Source of the DNA: Serilophus lunatus
Lineage: Eukaryota > Chordata > Aves > Passeriformes > Eurylaimidae
Direction: 5' to 3'
Length of the DNA stretch: 64,000 nt
Assembly (NCBI GenBank): GCA_013399895.1
Contig: VXBA01001330.1
Location: 1 to 64,000, forward strand
The position numbers and the translations under genes were made by a program. Of the stretch, positions 1 through 12,075 are shown piece by piece (the stretch's first letter is position 1; each line of letters opens with the position of its first letter). The notes beneath the pieces were generated by a model that had not been told where the DNA came from, did no database searches, and was given only the letters and a program-made list of their open reading frames with translations.

Positions 1-2935
1 GGTTAAACCACTACATCTATAAACTGAAGACAGGTGAATTAACATTCTTCACAGAAAGATCCACTCTGGTTGATATGTAAGGGAATTTCATAGCTGGCCA
101 GATCATTAATTTTCAAACCTCCTCGGAAAGAAAAAGTTCTCTCTTTTCACAACATCTGTACTACAAAAACAGAATATGGCATGCTGTGATGAATCACTTT
201 TTGCACCTTGTCTCAAAACCTGCATTTTAGGTATTAAATAAATACTCAAATTACATGTCTCGAGTTCACTCACAAGCCTAAATAACTTTCCCCAACCTTT
301 TATTGGCACCTGTCCAACAATACTAACACTAAGTCAAACTGTCCAATATCCTTGATCAGCTACCAGGTTAAGAGCACACCACAGACAGGAAGAAAAGGAA
401 ACAATCTAGCAATGCTCCTCTGAGCAAACAAAGCAGCCTAGACAACAGCCATTTTTATACAATGTAATTGGAGTATTTTACTTGCTGATTACCTAGGTTT
501 TCAAAATTATTTGGTTTAGATGAGATCTTCCTAACAAGGCACCTCCAAAAGCACTCCTACACCTGATAAAGCCCCCAGAAACACTGGTATAAATATTTGC
601 TGGCTTTGTCTCTGTTATGGAATGGAGAAAAAAAAAACTTTTTCAAAATTCACACCTTGTCACCACTTTCAAAGTAGAGCTATAATTATCTTAAAAGTTA
701 AAATTATTAAAAGCTTCTCAGTTTGGAGGTAGTGAAAGGGGAAAGCTTTGCACAATACAAAGAACAGGAACAGCTGGGTAAAGTCTTATCTACCTTTAAA
801 TATGCCATTAATCCTATAACAGAGACAGTCATATGATAGCACCTTTGTGACAAATACTTTATGTCTATTGCTGTTAGCTCTCTAGTGCCACGTAGCAGCT
901 CAAGAGGAGGAAACAGTTTGTCATCAGAGAGATTGATGCAATATTAGGTTGAGACCTAAGGATCTAAAAGACTCTTTTTCAGTAACTGGAATAGGGAGAT
1001 CTTGCAAAACAGAAGAACTATGAACTGCAACCATAATTAGGGAGCTGCACAATGAATTTGAATACTGTTCTTCAATGAGTAAAGTTGTGCTTCTCCAGCC
1101 TCTTCAATGAACCCAATGGAGTGCAGCATCCATCACAATGCCGTGCAGCAGAAGGAGGGAAGGGGTTTCACCCAAGCATCTATGTGAAACTCTATGTTCT
1201 TAGAGAGAAAAAATGTTGGAAAGTCTGGGGAATATCTTCCTCAAACTCTGTGTTTCATTTTCTTTAACAGTCCAAGAGACAGAGAGAGAAGAATGGACAT
1301 TTTCAGTACAGTAGCTTGACAATACCTAATAATCTCACTGCAACTGTTTCCTTCTCCCACCTTCGTGTTAGATAGAAAAAGAGAAAAATGTTTTTCTCTG
1401 AGCTCACTTCATTCGAGATGACTTTCTCAAAGAAAACTGGCATGGGGAATGTGGTATTCTCCACACAAGCAGAAGTTTGTTTTGAGTTCTGAAGGATTTC
1501 ATCTTGCAAGTTCTCATTGTTAAAACCAGCAGGCAATAGCTTGGTGAGGGAAAAAAAAACAGGAACTGAATTTTGCATGGAAAAAATAGCACAATGAGTA
1601 CACACAGTGCAGCAATCATACATAGAAAGAAACACTAAAGCTTTGGGGTTTTTTTAATTAATAAACTCTCACTCGGTTCACAATCAAATAGGATATTAGC
1701 TATATAAATACAGGCAAATAAAGTCATCCCTGGCACTGAAGAAGTAAAAATCTTTCATTAAAAACAAACAAACCAACCAACCATTCAACTGGTCCACCAC
1801 CACCCTCTCCACCTCCCCAAAAAATGAGAAAAAATAAATCCCAACAAAACCCCACAAAAACCATATCCAAAAAAGACCACCAAACAAAAATCCTAAAGGA
1901 CCTCAGAGCTGTGCCTCTCAACTCCTAAGCATTCTATTCAATCAGCTCTCACTTCTGCACACAACAGTATATTGAACACAAGTAAAAGTGTTTTCGTACA
2001 AAAGCTTCTCTAACCTAGAAGGTCAAGCAGAACACCTGTTTAGGTCAAAAGACATAATGAAATGCCAGATCTCTTCCTATCACTCAGGTTTCATTATAAG
2101 TCTACCACTCTTTGAGTAATCATTCAGCTTAATCTGTAATTCTTGGTAAGAAAAAGGCCCCAAACTGAAACAAATCAGAGTACACTTTGGCTGGCATTAA
2201 GGTACTGGAGGAGCTGTACGCCCAACACGGGAATTACTTCTCAATAGCTCTGGTCTAGGCTGGTTTTAAATTTTCACCCATATTGTGTCTTTCCAATTTG
2301 AAAATTAGGATACTTGCAATCTACTCAGAAGGACATAAAAAATTATTCAATTTAGTTGTATTATCTAAAACTGAAACAAGATACTTTCAAATATTCAGAT
2401 ATCCAGTTACCAGATGCTGTGATGATCAATATGTAAAGCAAAGAGCAGAATTCCTGAGAGCAGAACAACTCAGAAAGATTGTCCATCAGCCAGCAAAACT
2501 GTCAGAGAGTTTAAGGCATTACTTTTGAACTCCTAAAATTTGTCCAAGTAATTTTCAAAAAGGACATTGAACTTCTTCAGCACTCATGGGTGTTTCAAGA
2601 ACTTTACTATGTATCAATTGGTCAGCATGCTTGCTATTCTTGTTAAAGTCTCATCAAATCATCTTTGGAAGAAATCATGGAAGACTTATCCATACTCCCT
2701 TGAAATCTGAACATTCACAACTAACTTTCCAAGCTCGGTCTTCCCTAATGACAAAACTCTGCTTCCTCCACTCGGGCAAAGCAGTGACCTTTTAGAAAGC
2801 TTGAGCAAGGAATCAGTAATGAAAACAGGATTAATCAAGAAAAGAAACCAAGGAATTATTCATTTGCAAACCAATGAAGAGAAAGCCAGGAGGCAATAGA
2901 AGAAGTCAACCTGACATGGAGGTTGGAAGCGGGGT
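1..2935. other. Unique AT-rich noncoding DNA, nothing recognised
   Basis: I see no gene, RNA or recognisable repeat here. A short run of CAAC/CAAA-type units lies near 1765-1800, followed by an A/C-rich, G-poor stretch to about 1880. The short open frames on both strands lack family motifs and convincing splice sites. This stretch is best left as intronic or intergenic DNA. Confidence 0.6.
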
Positions 2936-2939
2936 GACT

Positions 2940-3164
2940 TCAATAAGAATCTAGGCAGTGAGACTGGCAAGGAACAGTTAGATGAAGGAAGGTAGAGAGG
3001 TGAAGTGTGAAGGTAGAAATAAAAGTTTTCTTCTTCACTGTGCCTACTACATTAAATTCTATTCCAGATTCTGACAGAAGGGTTCCTAAGTTTTTATCTG
3101 CTGTTAACAAATACCTGTGAATAGACTGGTGGTACATGTCCCCCTTTTGATCTTTTTCTTTCAC
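2940..3164 (-). other. Weak minus-strand exon candidate after a strong acceptor-like site
   Basis: On the minus strand a pyrimidine-rich run ending TTTTCTGTAG stops at 3165 and is followed by 74 open codons to a stop at 2940. The peptide starts VKEKDQKGDMYHQ and has ordinary protein composition. A donor-like CAG/GTATTT at about 3115/3114 would instead end a 50-nt exon; in that reading a second frame (ERKRSKGGHVPPVYSQ) is also open. Frame 1 would follow the 8.3-kb candidate in phase 0. I recognise no family, see no nearby polyadenylation signal, and rate chance as more likely than a real exon. Confidence 0.15.
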
Positions 3165-3299
3165 CTACAGAAAATGAAGGATGACAAGTCATGCATGCCA
3201 CTGTCACAGACCCTTCAGTGATATGTCCATTACACAGTCTCCAACCCTGACAAAGAAGCATGTAGTGATGCAATCTTTTCATTGTTTTCTTATTAAAAA

Positions 3300-4045
3300 A
3301 GAAAAAAGGGTGAGCACTTAGTTATTCATACTCCATATATGTGTTTGCAACAGTGGCAGCAAAGTCAAGATGACAGAGTTTTGGCTAAACCATTGGAGAA
3401 ATTTCTAATACTAAATAAAAAACTGAATTTTTTTTTTTAAATTTACTATAGGTTACATTTATGGGGATACAAGTTCAGTATTTCTTGTAACTGCTTAGCT
3501 TACTAACCTTACAGTTGTTTGCAACTTCAGAATGCGGATTATTTCCAAGCATGATTATCTATCTCTGCAGTCATGTCCAGGCTTCTTTCTGATGAGCCTG
3601 GACACCAAGGAGATGCTGCAACATCACTCAATGCTACATATCACCTGTCCACTCAGATGCAAACCTGGAAACCATAGTATGGCTAAAAGCTGTCTAATGA
3701 TAACAAGGTATCGTTATCACTAAGCATTGGCCACTTTCCACACCAGCTCTGCACTAATTATCACTTGGAACATTCTTTCTCTGGACATTCACACATTTCT
3801 CCATTCTTCCTCAACTAAAACATAGCCCAAAACAAGAGTATTATTTAACTTATGTTCCATTATGAGTAACTACTTCGAAATGACAGTGTTACCTAAAGTA
3901 ATTCTCTCTACAGTATTGCAGTCCAGAGAAATACGGTCAGCAGAGCTATTCATCAATAATCAAGAAATAATAAATTGACCTGGATTCCTGTTCTATACAC
4001 TATCAACTTTTATGTTGAGTAAAGCCTCAAGGTCAATGCGAATGC
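3300..4045. other. Unique noncoding DNA, nothing recognised
   Basis: AT-rich sequence with no repeat family, hairpin or exon-like block that I can support. Confidence 0.55.
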
Positions 4046-4050
4046 CAGAA

Positions 4051-4125
4051 CCATCATCCTTGTTTCATAGCAAGGGAACTGAGGCACAGGCAGGTTAAGT
4101 AGCATGCCCAAGGCCAAAAGAAAAG
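4051..4125 (-). mobile_element. Ancient MIR-like SINE fragment
   Basis: The stretch containing GAACTGAGGCACAGGCAGG, then GTTAAGTAGCATGCCCAAGG, matches the reverse complement of the MIR core. That core reads, in order, a GAGGAAACTGAGGCACAGAG-like part, GGTTAAGTAACTTGCCCAAGG and the tail toward GCTAGTAAGTGG. The match is clear over about 60 bases and fades on both sides; weaker similarity may continue to about 4160. MIR elements are tRNA-derived CORE-SINEs with copies shared across amniotes, so this is an old immobile relic. The element is read on the minus strand. No A/B-box promoter region can be made out. Confidence 0.75.
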
Positions 4126-4199
4126 GCATATATATCAAGACACAGAATCAGTCTCCCACTTCTTGTGCTGTCATCACAAGAGGCCATTTTCATACAGAA

Positions 4200-5120
4200 G
4201 AATCAGATTTTTAATGTAATTCTTGGGAGTAGTTAGTCTTCTGATTCCTTACATAAATTTTAATGGTACAGGTACTTTCTGAGTCTGTAGCTCCAGCTAG
4301 ATTATTAGTCCTGCTTTGGTAAGGAAGCAGCAATATGATTCTTCCCTGACAAGAAATACCAGCATAATTTATTGCATTATTACTCCTCTGAACTGAAAGC
4401 AATTAATTACCTCCAGCAGGATGCACAAGTGAAAATTCATCGGAGAAATGTGATGAAAAATGTACCCACCACTTTAAAATAATAGGTGCTTAATGGTTTT
4501 TTTGCTTGCTAGCTAATCTAGAGCATCTTATAAACAACTAAGGATTGGTTATAAGTTGTAAAAAGAGGTTTTCCTCCATTACAATATTCTATAGTCCATA
4601 ACCTTAGAGAAGAGGACGAAAACACTGCTACATTCATAACAAAATAAAAGAAGTAATTACATTTTTTCGTCTTCTAAAATCGGTGGTATGTTTATATGTA
4701 GAATATATTATTAAGTACACATAGATTTATGTTGGTAGCACTTGTTTTCATTATATGTCATCAAATCCAATCTAACAATTTTGCTGGAAGAGTTGGCAAA
4801 GTTATTCTGCACTTGCACAACACTGGGGGTAAGAACTGTAAAGTGTGGTTGAAAGAAAAGTGAAAATACAACTCACAAACACAAATCAGACTGTATTTCA
4901 GAAGGTTCATATCTATATAAGTGCCACAACCTCCCTTCATGTTCAAAGTAACAGGAAAATAAATAGAAGAGTGGTTTATGTTAATGCATTGGGTGTGTAC
5001 ATTAAAGATAGGCCCAGAGCTAAATTCATTACATTTATTTCAGCTTTTCAGAATTATTCACATCTGTATGATTCAGTAATTGTTTTTTCTATAAAGTTAT
5101 TGGAGTAATTTTACCCTGTA
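4200..5120. other. Unique noncoding DNA
   Basis: AT-rich sequence. A minus-strand stretch near 4412-4472 has acceptor- and donor-like ends and is open in two frames, but its acceptor is weak and I do not call it. Nothing else is recognised. Confidence 0.5.
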
Positions 5121-5124
5121 TATT

Positions 5125-5345
5125 CCCGATCAATTCCTCCTCTCAAGGGCACAGTTGAAAAGTGATATTTGAAAACGGTCCCTGATAGATTGCATGGTTA
5201 GTCAGCAGCAGAGACAAACAACCTAATCCAGCGCAAATTAGTTCGGCTGCCAGCAATAGTTTTATACAAAGATGTAAATTATGTTGTCAAAATCAGTCGC
5301 TTTCTAGCTTGCTGCTCAGCTAACAAGAAACCACTTTGGCTGATA
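5125..5345. promoter_or_regulatory. Conserved-element-like block, possible enhancer
   Basis: This block differs from its surroundings: it is less monotonous, keeps at least five CpGs (in CCCGAT, AACGG, GCGC, TTCGG and GTCGC), and carries a TAATCC homeodomain-type motif at 5224. It also has several CAGC and CTGCTCAGC words. There is no coding potential. CpG retention in AT-rich, CpG-poor DNA and this texture are typical of conserved noncoding elements near developmental genes. That is inference, since no alignment was possible. Confidence 0.3.
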
Positions 5346-5349
5346 AAGA

Positions 5350-5855
5350 TGAACACTAAGCTTTTCTCGCTTACAAATTTGCAAATCTGCTACTTCAGCA
5401 TTCTCTTTGCCACAAACAAAACAGGCCCATATAATTGCTTCCTTTTTTCTGCACCACTATTTCTCTCTGTTCTATTTCTCCACACCAAAATACAAATAAA
5501 ATTCATAAATAGAATTTGAAAAGTGTAATGGTCTTGAAAATTTTCTTTTAAAAATAGCAACCATCCACAATCACCTACTTTTAACATTTTCAGCAAAATC
5601 ATAAGACATGATGCTCCAATACAAATATCATCCAGTCATACCAATAGTTTAGGAGATTTACTGTACAAGTGTGGCATTCACAGAACTCCTGCACACAGCA
5701 TAAATGTCTTGATAAAGGGAAAATATATGCATCTATTTTAATGTAAGCTAAAGTGTCTTTGGAACTGCTCTGGATGACAATGATCCATCTGTATCTATTA
5801 CTTCACATGCTGTTGTTAAGAGTAGAAAATATATATGCTATTATTACTCCAATCT
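5350..5855. other. Unique noncoding DNA, nothing recognised
   Basis: AT-rich, with no supported feature. Confidence 0.5.
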
Positions 5856-5859
5856 GCAC

Positions 5860-6420
5860 ACTTTAAATGTAAACTAGATAGATCTAACATTTGAATGAAA
5901 ATAATAATGCATTATAACTGTAATTATATCCAGCATAAGTCAAATAAATAAATTATAAATTACTGTTACCCTTTAAAGTTGCTAGTCCCACTATTTGCTT
6001 TAAAATTAATTGCAGGTGCTCCTGAATGTTTTATTACAGCCCCAAAGTTGTATATTTCAAAGCACAGTACAGATGATTCCTGTTTATTTGTTAAATTAAA
6101 GCTTTGTTGGTAAAATTACAGCTTAATTAATATTATGGGTACTGTATAACCAAATAGTTTACCTTGTGCATAATTTATTTCCACATGCATATCTCAGTAC
6201 AGAGCCATTACAGCTCTAAGGCAGCTAAAATAAAATATTCCTCCTTTGCTGGCATTTTTCTAAATAGCAGTTCACTAAATCAATATTATTCACTTGGTAT
6301 TTTTAAAAGCAGTGTATCTTAATAATTACACAGCATTAGAGCAGGCAATAATTTCACTTGCTAAGCATATTAAATTTAGCAAACCATCAGTCAAATAGTT
6401 TGTTCTTCCTCAGAATTTGT
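5860..6420. promoter_or_regulatory. AT-rich block dense in homeodomain-type sites
   Basis: The block holds TAATTA at 5931 and 6323 and the palindrome TTAATTAA at 6123, plus further ATTAAT words. It also has a CAGGTG E-box at 6013 and an ATGCAT/GCATAT word near 6185. This packing of TAATTA cores over about 550 bp is what homeodomain-bound enhancers look like, but AT-rich DNA produces such words by chance too. There is no repeat signature and no open frame of note. Confidence 0.3.
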
Positions 6421-6429
6421 AAGCAAAGA

Positions 6430-8285
6430 GTGAGAGAGTTTGGAACCATGTTACTTTGGTATAAATGTCACATATAGTTTAAGACTGTGTATGTGACTCC
6501 CTAAGCAAGCACAGTGCCATATATCTTTATTAGTTTCATTGGTCAGTGGAGTGACCAGTTGTTTATACTCATTACGCAAGACAAGGTGAACCACTTGGCA
6601 CGGGCCACAGTCACAGCTAAAAACATATGACTTTGCAGAAACCAAAAATTGTAGAAAAGGCTGCACACAATGCTGTGTACACATACTACCAGAATAACAT
6701 TATTTATTTACACTATTTCAGGTTTCCAGTTTCTCAGACGTGCCGAGGAAAATTTTTTCTAACTTATTTTTTTCCGTGATTTAATTTTGTTGTTTATTCT
6801 TATTATGTCAGTGATTATCACCAGAAATTTCTGGGGAAAAAAAAGACATGTATTAGTTAAACCAATGAAATAATAATCCACAAGCTAGATGGTTGTTTGG
6901 TGGGGGTTTCTTTAAAGTACTACACACAAATCACTATTATTGGAGTTTTTCCTCACAGAACATACTTCCTCACTTAGTGATTGTAATGCAATTAAACAGG
7001 TGATATATTAAAGCATATTCATTAAAACAAATTTTTTGCATTATTTTGATTACTGTATCTTGTACTGTCATGCATACACCTTTCTTTTATCACATGGACC
7101 AAATAACATGTCTCTAAAGGGACAAAATATTTGGTTCTTTTCCCCACACCCATCTTTATTGCTATATAATTCAAAATATATTCTAAGTTGTTCTTCCTGA
7201 ACATCCCTGTTTAGCATACCATACAGCGTACCTGTGCCCAAATGTTGAGAAGGTGGAGAGCCAACAGCAGAATACAGAATTAAGCATGTATAAAGATGGG
7301 TTTCTCTCTAAAAATCCCTGATAAACCAGCCTTGGTATTTAAAAGAATATATCTTCCATGCCAGCTGACAGATGTTCATCGATAGTCACAAAGAAGAAGC
7401 AAATCTGGTAATAGTAATGTTTTGGGGTGGTTTTTTTTCCCTCATGTTGAAAATGAGAAGATTAACTCTAGGAAAGACTAAGAGCACAGTGTACATACTG
7501 TTGTGCCTGGGGTAATCTCCTTATGATACAGGAAGCAAGAGACAAGAGTCTAGAAAACACAACAGGAGGAAAAAAAAAAAAAANAGTAAGCCAGGTTTCG
7601 AGGGGAAAAGTAACAGTGTAAGATGAAGATGAGTATTTAAAAGTGCATCAGAGTATTCAAGGTTGAATTCTGGGGGCAAAAACTATGTAATTCAGGTGAT
7701 AAAGCAATTCTAGAGACACCTGCAATATGGTCAGTGGATTTGTGTTTTAGAGGCATGCAAGTAAAGTTTTCCCCAATTATATCATAACAATTATCATTCC
7801 ACAGAACCAGCAATAATTACCCATAGAAGAACTAAAGCCTCATCTTGACGAGCTATATTAGTTCAGCATCCTACAAAACTGAGGGGAAATCACTCCTACT
7901 ATACTGAAGAAAAACACTCAGTATACTGGAAAGCTAGGAACAGCTTGCTCATTCTACACCACATTTTAGGGAAGGAAACATAGGATCTTATGTTGAAAGT
8001 GCAAATACTGATATATCAGGTCAATTCACTCACAAAACCATCTTTCGGGTACTAATAGATTACTAACATATACACTCTAGGATTGAGTATACAGCTCCAA
8101 ATCCTTCTGTCAAAATGCACTATTGATACTGACTACAATCTCAACCAAAACATATATTTGTTTACTAGACAAACAAAAACCACACTAAAACCCCGAAAAT
8201 TCATCAGAAACCAGAACCCATCTAACCATGGAGAATATCTTTGTATGCCCATTTGTTAGCTCCAGTCAACCCAGAAAGAAGGATC
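6430..8285. other. Unique noncoding DNA with one ambiguous base
   Basis: There is no supported gene. A poly-A run of about 14 bases ends in the single unresolved base of the window (N at 7584), which looks like a sequencing or assembly ambiguity at a homopolymer. On the minus strand near 7230 a CTCTCCACCTTCTC tract ends in CAG and could be a splice acceptor, but no matching donor is convincing. Confidence 0.5.
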
Positions 8286-8289
8286 TTAC

Positions 8290-8339
8290 CTGCAGCCTGT
8301 TTCCACTTTCAGTGGAAACATCAACTTTGTAAAATTTCA
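8290..8339 (-). other. Weak 50-nt minus-strand exon candidate
   Basis: On the minus strand the segment follows TATTATTAG at 8340 and ends CTGCAG immediately before GTAAGATCC, a near-consensus donor. One frame is open throughout: two leading bases, then 16 codons (KFYKVDVSTESGNRLQ) ending on a codon boundary. The acceptor's pyrimidine tract is poor. The phase fits the stronger candidate at 63.6 kb, which leaves one trailing base. A 10-bp perfect inverted repeat (8298-8320) lies inside the segment. I recognise no family and the call may be chance. Confidence 0.18.
8298..8320. repeat. Perfect 10-bp stem, 3-nt loop inverted repeat
   Basis: TGTTTCCACT, then TTC, then AGTGGAAACA: the arms are exact reverse complements. 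It could form a hairpin in RNA or serve as a dyad protein site. It lies within the 8.3-kb exon candidate. Confidence 0.85.
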
Positions 8340-8344
8340 CTAAT

Positions 8345-9990
8345 AATATCTAAAGTAAAGTAGTCAATCTTCTCATTTCTCTAGTAAAGTACTAACATAA
8401 ATTTCTTACTAATTCAAGGGCTGGTAACCACCAGCCCACACCATTAGTGCTAGGATTTCTTAAAGCATAGTGGAAACACTTGGTATTTTTCTTGAGGAGG
8501 GATTTTAATCATCCCATGCTAGCATAACTAAGCAACCACAGAAACCACTTTTTAAAACCAAGCTCCCTAGAGACTGTATTCCTAGTGTAAAATACTAACA
8601 GCTTTATAAATCTCAAACTACATGAAAAACTGGTCAAGATTCCACTTCCCCTTCTATTACTGCAGAAACATTAGTGAAATAGGAGAAGGGGAAAAAAAAA
8701 ATCAAATCAGTGTATTTATATACAAATATGTATAGCAGAAGTTTTAACAAAAAACTCTAGTCCAGTATGATATGGAGCAGATTTATCAGAAGCAGAGTTG
8801 TCCTAAAAATCTGAGTCTCTTGATGATAATAAAGACAATTCTGCAAAAAAGAAAAAAGGTTTTCCACCGAAGATGTTCAGACATCAAAGTTCTCCAAAAC
8901 AGTGATTGAAAAAACCATTATTTTTCTTATCCATTTCCTGAAGTTGTCTCAACTCCACATGCATAGAAGCACTTCGATAGTTGTAACGATGAACATGCCA
9001 TTTGCTTCAAAGAGACACATCCATATAATATTGAATATTTTACAGAATTAGTACCTACCTCTCCAGACATCATGCACTGTTTGCGGTATCCTTAACTTTT
9101 AAACCATTACTGATTTGTTGTAGAGGAGAAAATATATAAACAGGAAGACCACTAGCTATAACACTTTGTCCTTTTAATCTGCAGAAGTGTAACTAGAACA
9201 TACACCTATTGTAAATGTATGCAAATGTATATTGTAAATGTTCTAAAAGGAAAAATTTGAGAATTTCAAAATTTGCTGGTTTTCTCTGTAGTAATATGTA
9301 ATCAGGTTTTGTACTTTTTTAAGAGCAAATTTTCCTTTGCAATTAAAAGTAACATGCCTGAGTTTTCAAAGTACAAAACCTTGCTAAACCTTCAGCTCCC
9401 AACCAGTAAATGTTCAAATGCTGTTATCAGTTGTTTTGTTTGTATATTTTATGTGGCACATATTTGTGAAGCTATTTTAGAACAACAAACTCCATTATAA
9501 TGTTATGAAAGCCAACTTTTGACAGCTGCTGGATTGACTACATTTCAGTATCTCTGATAGTGTGAAAATTTGGGGGTTTTTCCTCTGCTTACTTTTGGTT
9601 TTATTAGGAAGGGACATTTAAGAAAAGATTTTCATGTCTGCCTACCCAAGAAAGCAGCAGTCAAGGACACACCATCTGCAGAACAATACCAACTTTAGTC
9701 AAAAACTGGGAGAGAAAGAATGACAAAATTTTAAAATGTTTCTTTTAAAATGTATTGTAGATAGGTCTTCACATCGTTCTGATGCCAACCCCCTCACCCT
9801 CATTCCCCTCACCCGAGGTGTCCAAGTACAAGTCTTTCCCTTTTTCAAAAAAAAAAATCACCTTAGGATGGCAGAGTGCATATCAAAGCCAGTAGTCAGT
9901 GAATATGTATTACAATTGTCTGACCTGTGTTTATGTCACCAGATAAGTGCTTACACACAGGTATAAACAGCCAACTGAGAGCTTTTTCCC
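8345..9990. other. Unique noncoding DNA, nothing recognised
   Basis: AT-rich. A minus-strand 51-nt stretch near 9055-9105 is flanked by good splice-like sites but has stops in every frame. Nothing else is supported. Confidence 0.5.
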
Positions 9991-9993
9991 TTC

Positions 9994-10046
9994 AAAAAAA
10001 AAGGGCAAGGGGGAAGGAGGAGAAAAAAAAATAAAATAAAAAAAAA
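9994..10046. repeat. Purine-rich low-complexity tract
   Basis: An almost uninterrupted A/G run: a G-rich part (AAGGGCAAGGGGGAAGGAGG) followed by poly-A with single T breaks. It is simple sequence with no visible function. Confidence 0.8.
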
Positions 10047-10365
10047 CTGATTCAGATGGACAGGAGAAAGGAGCACTACAGAAGGTCCCATCCATACCCC
10101 CACACACCCCCCACTGCTTTCCCTGGACTGTGGTATGAAAAAAAACAATGGCTTTTCTGAGGCAGTGTGCAGACAAGGCAGCTCTGAAAAAACTAATAGC
10201 CATGATTAATGACAATGGGCTAGAGGAGAGTTGGGACACAGCCGCCACATATATCATCCTTTCCCATCAGTCTCTGCTCCTCCCTGCCCCTCTTCCTCCT
10301 ACCAGCAAGGCATTATAAAAATGTCTTATCTGCTTTCGACTTTTTTCTGAAATCACAGTCCTTCT

Positions 10366-10395
10366 GAAAAAGGAGGGGGAAGAGAGGGAGAGAGA
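10366..10395. repeat. Pure GA polypurine run
   Basis: Thirty consecutive purines, alternating GGGGG, GAGAG and GAGAGA, about 320 bp after the previous purine tract. Such runs can take up triplex structure, but that is speculation here. Confidence 0.8.
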
Positions 10396-10489
10396 CAAAG
10401 AGGCAATAGGATGAACAAGAAAATGGCATGTAAAATAACTATAAGATATTCCAGGGGAAAATGCACGAGCTGTAATCATTCAAGATTTC

Positions 10490-10700
10490 AGCAACTTGAC
10501 TCTTCACATGCTGAAGCCACATTTTCAAGGTCTTATCTGCCATATGGTTCCCTGTTTGGATGATTTATTAGGTGTAGAAAGCACACTGATAAATTTTACT
10601 GCATTTCCCTGAATAGGCAACCTATGGTGTCAATAACAAAGCTCAGGCCGCTTTAATGAAAACTGTAAGCACCAAAGGGTAACCATTTATTTATGAGTCA
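10490..10700. promoter_or_regulatory. Conserved-element-like block
   Basis: The stretch has mixed, non-repetitive texture with words such as CCATATGG (an E-box/CArG-like dyad near 10541), GCCGCTTTAATG and TAACAAAG. There is no open frame of note. It is labelled only on texture and motif content, so this is a weak inference. Confidence 0.22.
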
Positions 10701-10709
10701 CTACAGTAT

Positions 10710-12070
10710 TACTAGGACAAAATTTATCTTCCCTTCTCACGCACTCTGCAGAAACCAAATCTGGTCAAAGAAACAACGATCACATCCATATGTCAGTGAC
10801 TTACTAACATGTCTCCTGCACACCCAGGGCTTGTATCCAAAGAAACAGTTTCCATTTAATGACTATTTTTTTTAATGTAAAAGGCGTCCTTCTTTAAAAT
10901 GAAGAAAAGAATACATTGGTGACAACTTGCATATCCTCAAACCATTACTCAGTGTTAATTTTATATGTCCAAGACAAAAATAAAACCTATCAGAAATAAC
11001 AATAATCATTTCAGAGGTTTACGTTTTAGCTGTCTAGGGGTGGATTATCAAAATCACTTTGGATAATCTTGGAAAAAAAGGAAGCTGGAAAAAAAATGGT
11101 GTCTTACAGATGAAAAAGGAGTGTTTACTGTTCGATCAAAGGTTTCAGAAAATTAATAAACTGACATTTTGGCTTTAACTCAATACCTGTAACTCTTGAA
11201 ATTTATTTTGTGTATCTGTTTTCCTTATTTTTTAAGGTTTTCATTTAAAAGAACATATTGCAATTCCTTTTCTATCTCTCATATTGACTGTTACTTGTCT
11301 CATGCCCACAATCCCAAGGCACTTAAGGTATCCAAACAAAAATTAAAAAATACTGAGGATAACAGGAGTTTCTTACTGCTTCCAGCTACTATTTGAAAGG
11401 CAAACTGAAATCCTTCCTTAGTCATCCTCTAGGAAAAATATTAATGATTCAGAACTAATTAAGAATGACAGGACTGCTTGTCTTTGTCGTCTCACATATA
11501 GGCCCCACCTTCTCCCCTTTTAAAAACCAACCAGCAAACCAAGTCATGCACCCCTATGTATCATTTGACATGAATATCACGATTAGCATGAGGACAGATG
11601 ATGAAGTTTTGGCTCCGATCTCTGTGTCCTAGGTTTTTCCTAAAGATATGCAAAAGCCTATATACTAAGACAAATTGATTAATTTAGATTTCATTATTAC
11701 ATAACTCAAACAAGTATTTAAGTCAGAGGCAGAAATCACTGCTCTTTCAAAAGGTCAACAGTAGCCACTGCATGCTTGAAAAAGCCTTATATTTGCCTAG
11801 ATACTTAACTAGTAGCTTCCAGACAGCAAACTGCTGAAAATCTTGCCCTCAACATCCACCTTTAACTCAGATACATAACATGTTATTGGTACACACATGT
11901 CCTTTTTATTATAACTATAAACCTATAGTGTCAAGGAACAGTTCTTGGCAGATGTCCAACTGAAAACACAAGATTTGAGTCCTTGGGGACACAGTACATT
12001 TAAGGAACTGAGCAGTTGAAAGACTGGCTGTCTACATTGGTTTTTAACCTTTCACTAGAGTTCTTCAAAT
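10710..12070. other. Unique noncoding DNA, nothing recognised
   Basis: AT-rich sequence leading up to the LTR insertion point. No feature is supported. Confidence 0.55.
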
Positions 12071-12075
12071 ATGGC

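Noticed and set aside
3532..3590. Minus-strand segment between a CTGCAG acceptor-like site and a GTAAGG donor-like site
   Set aside because: Stops in every frame.
4412..4472. Minus-strand 61-nt segment with GAG/GTAATT donor, open in two frames
   Set aside because: Acceptor is weak (TTTTAAAG) and the phase does not fit neighbouring candidates.
7570..7584. Poly-A run with N as a retroposon tail
   Set aside because: No retroposed gene or SINE body upstream and no target duplication; simple homopolymer with an unresolved base.
9055..9105. Minus-strand 51-nt segment with a good pyrimidine tract and GTAGGT donor
   Set aside because: All three frames contain stops, so not a coding exon; without transcript data a noncoding exon cannot be supported.
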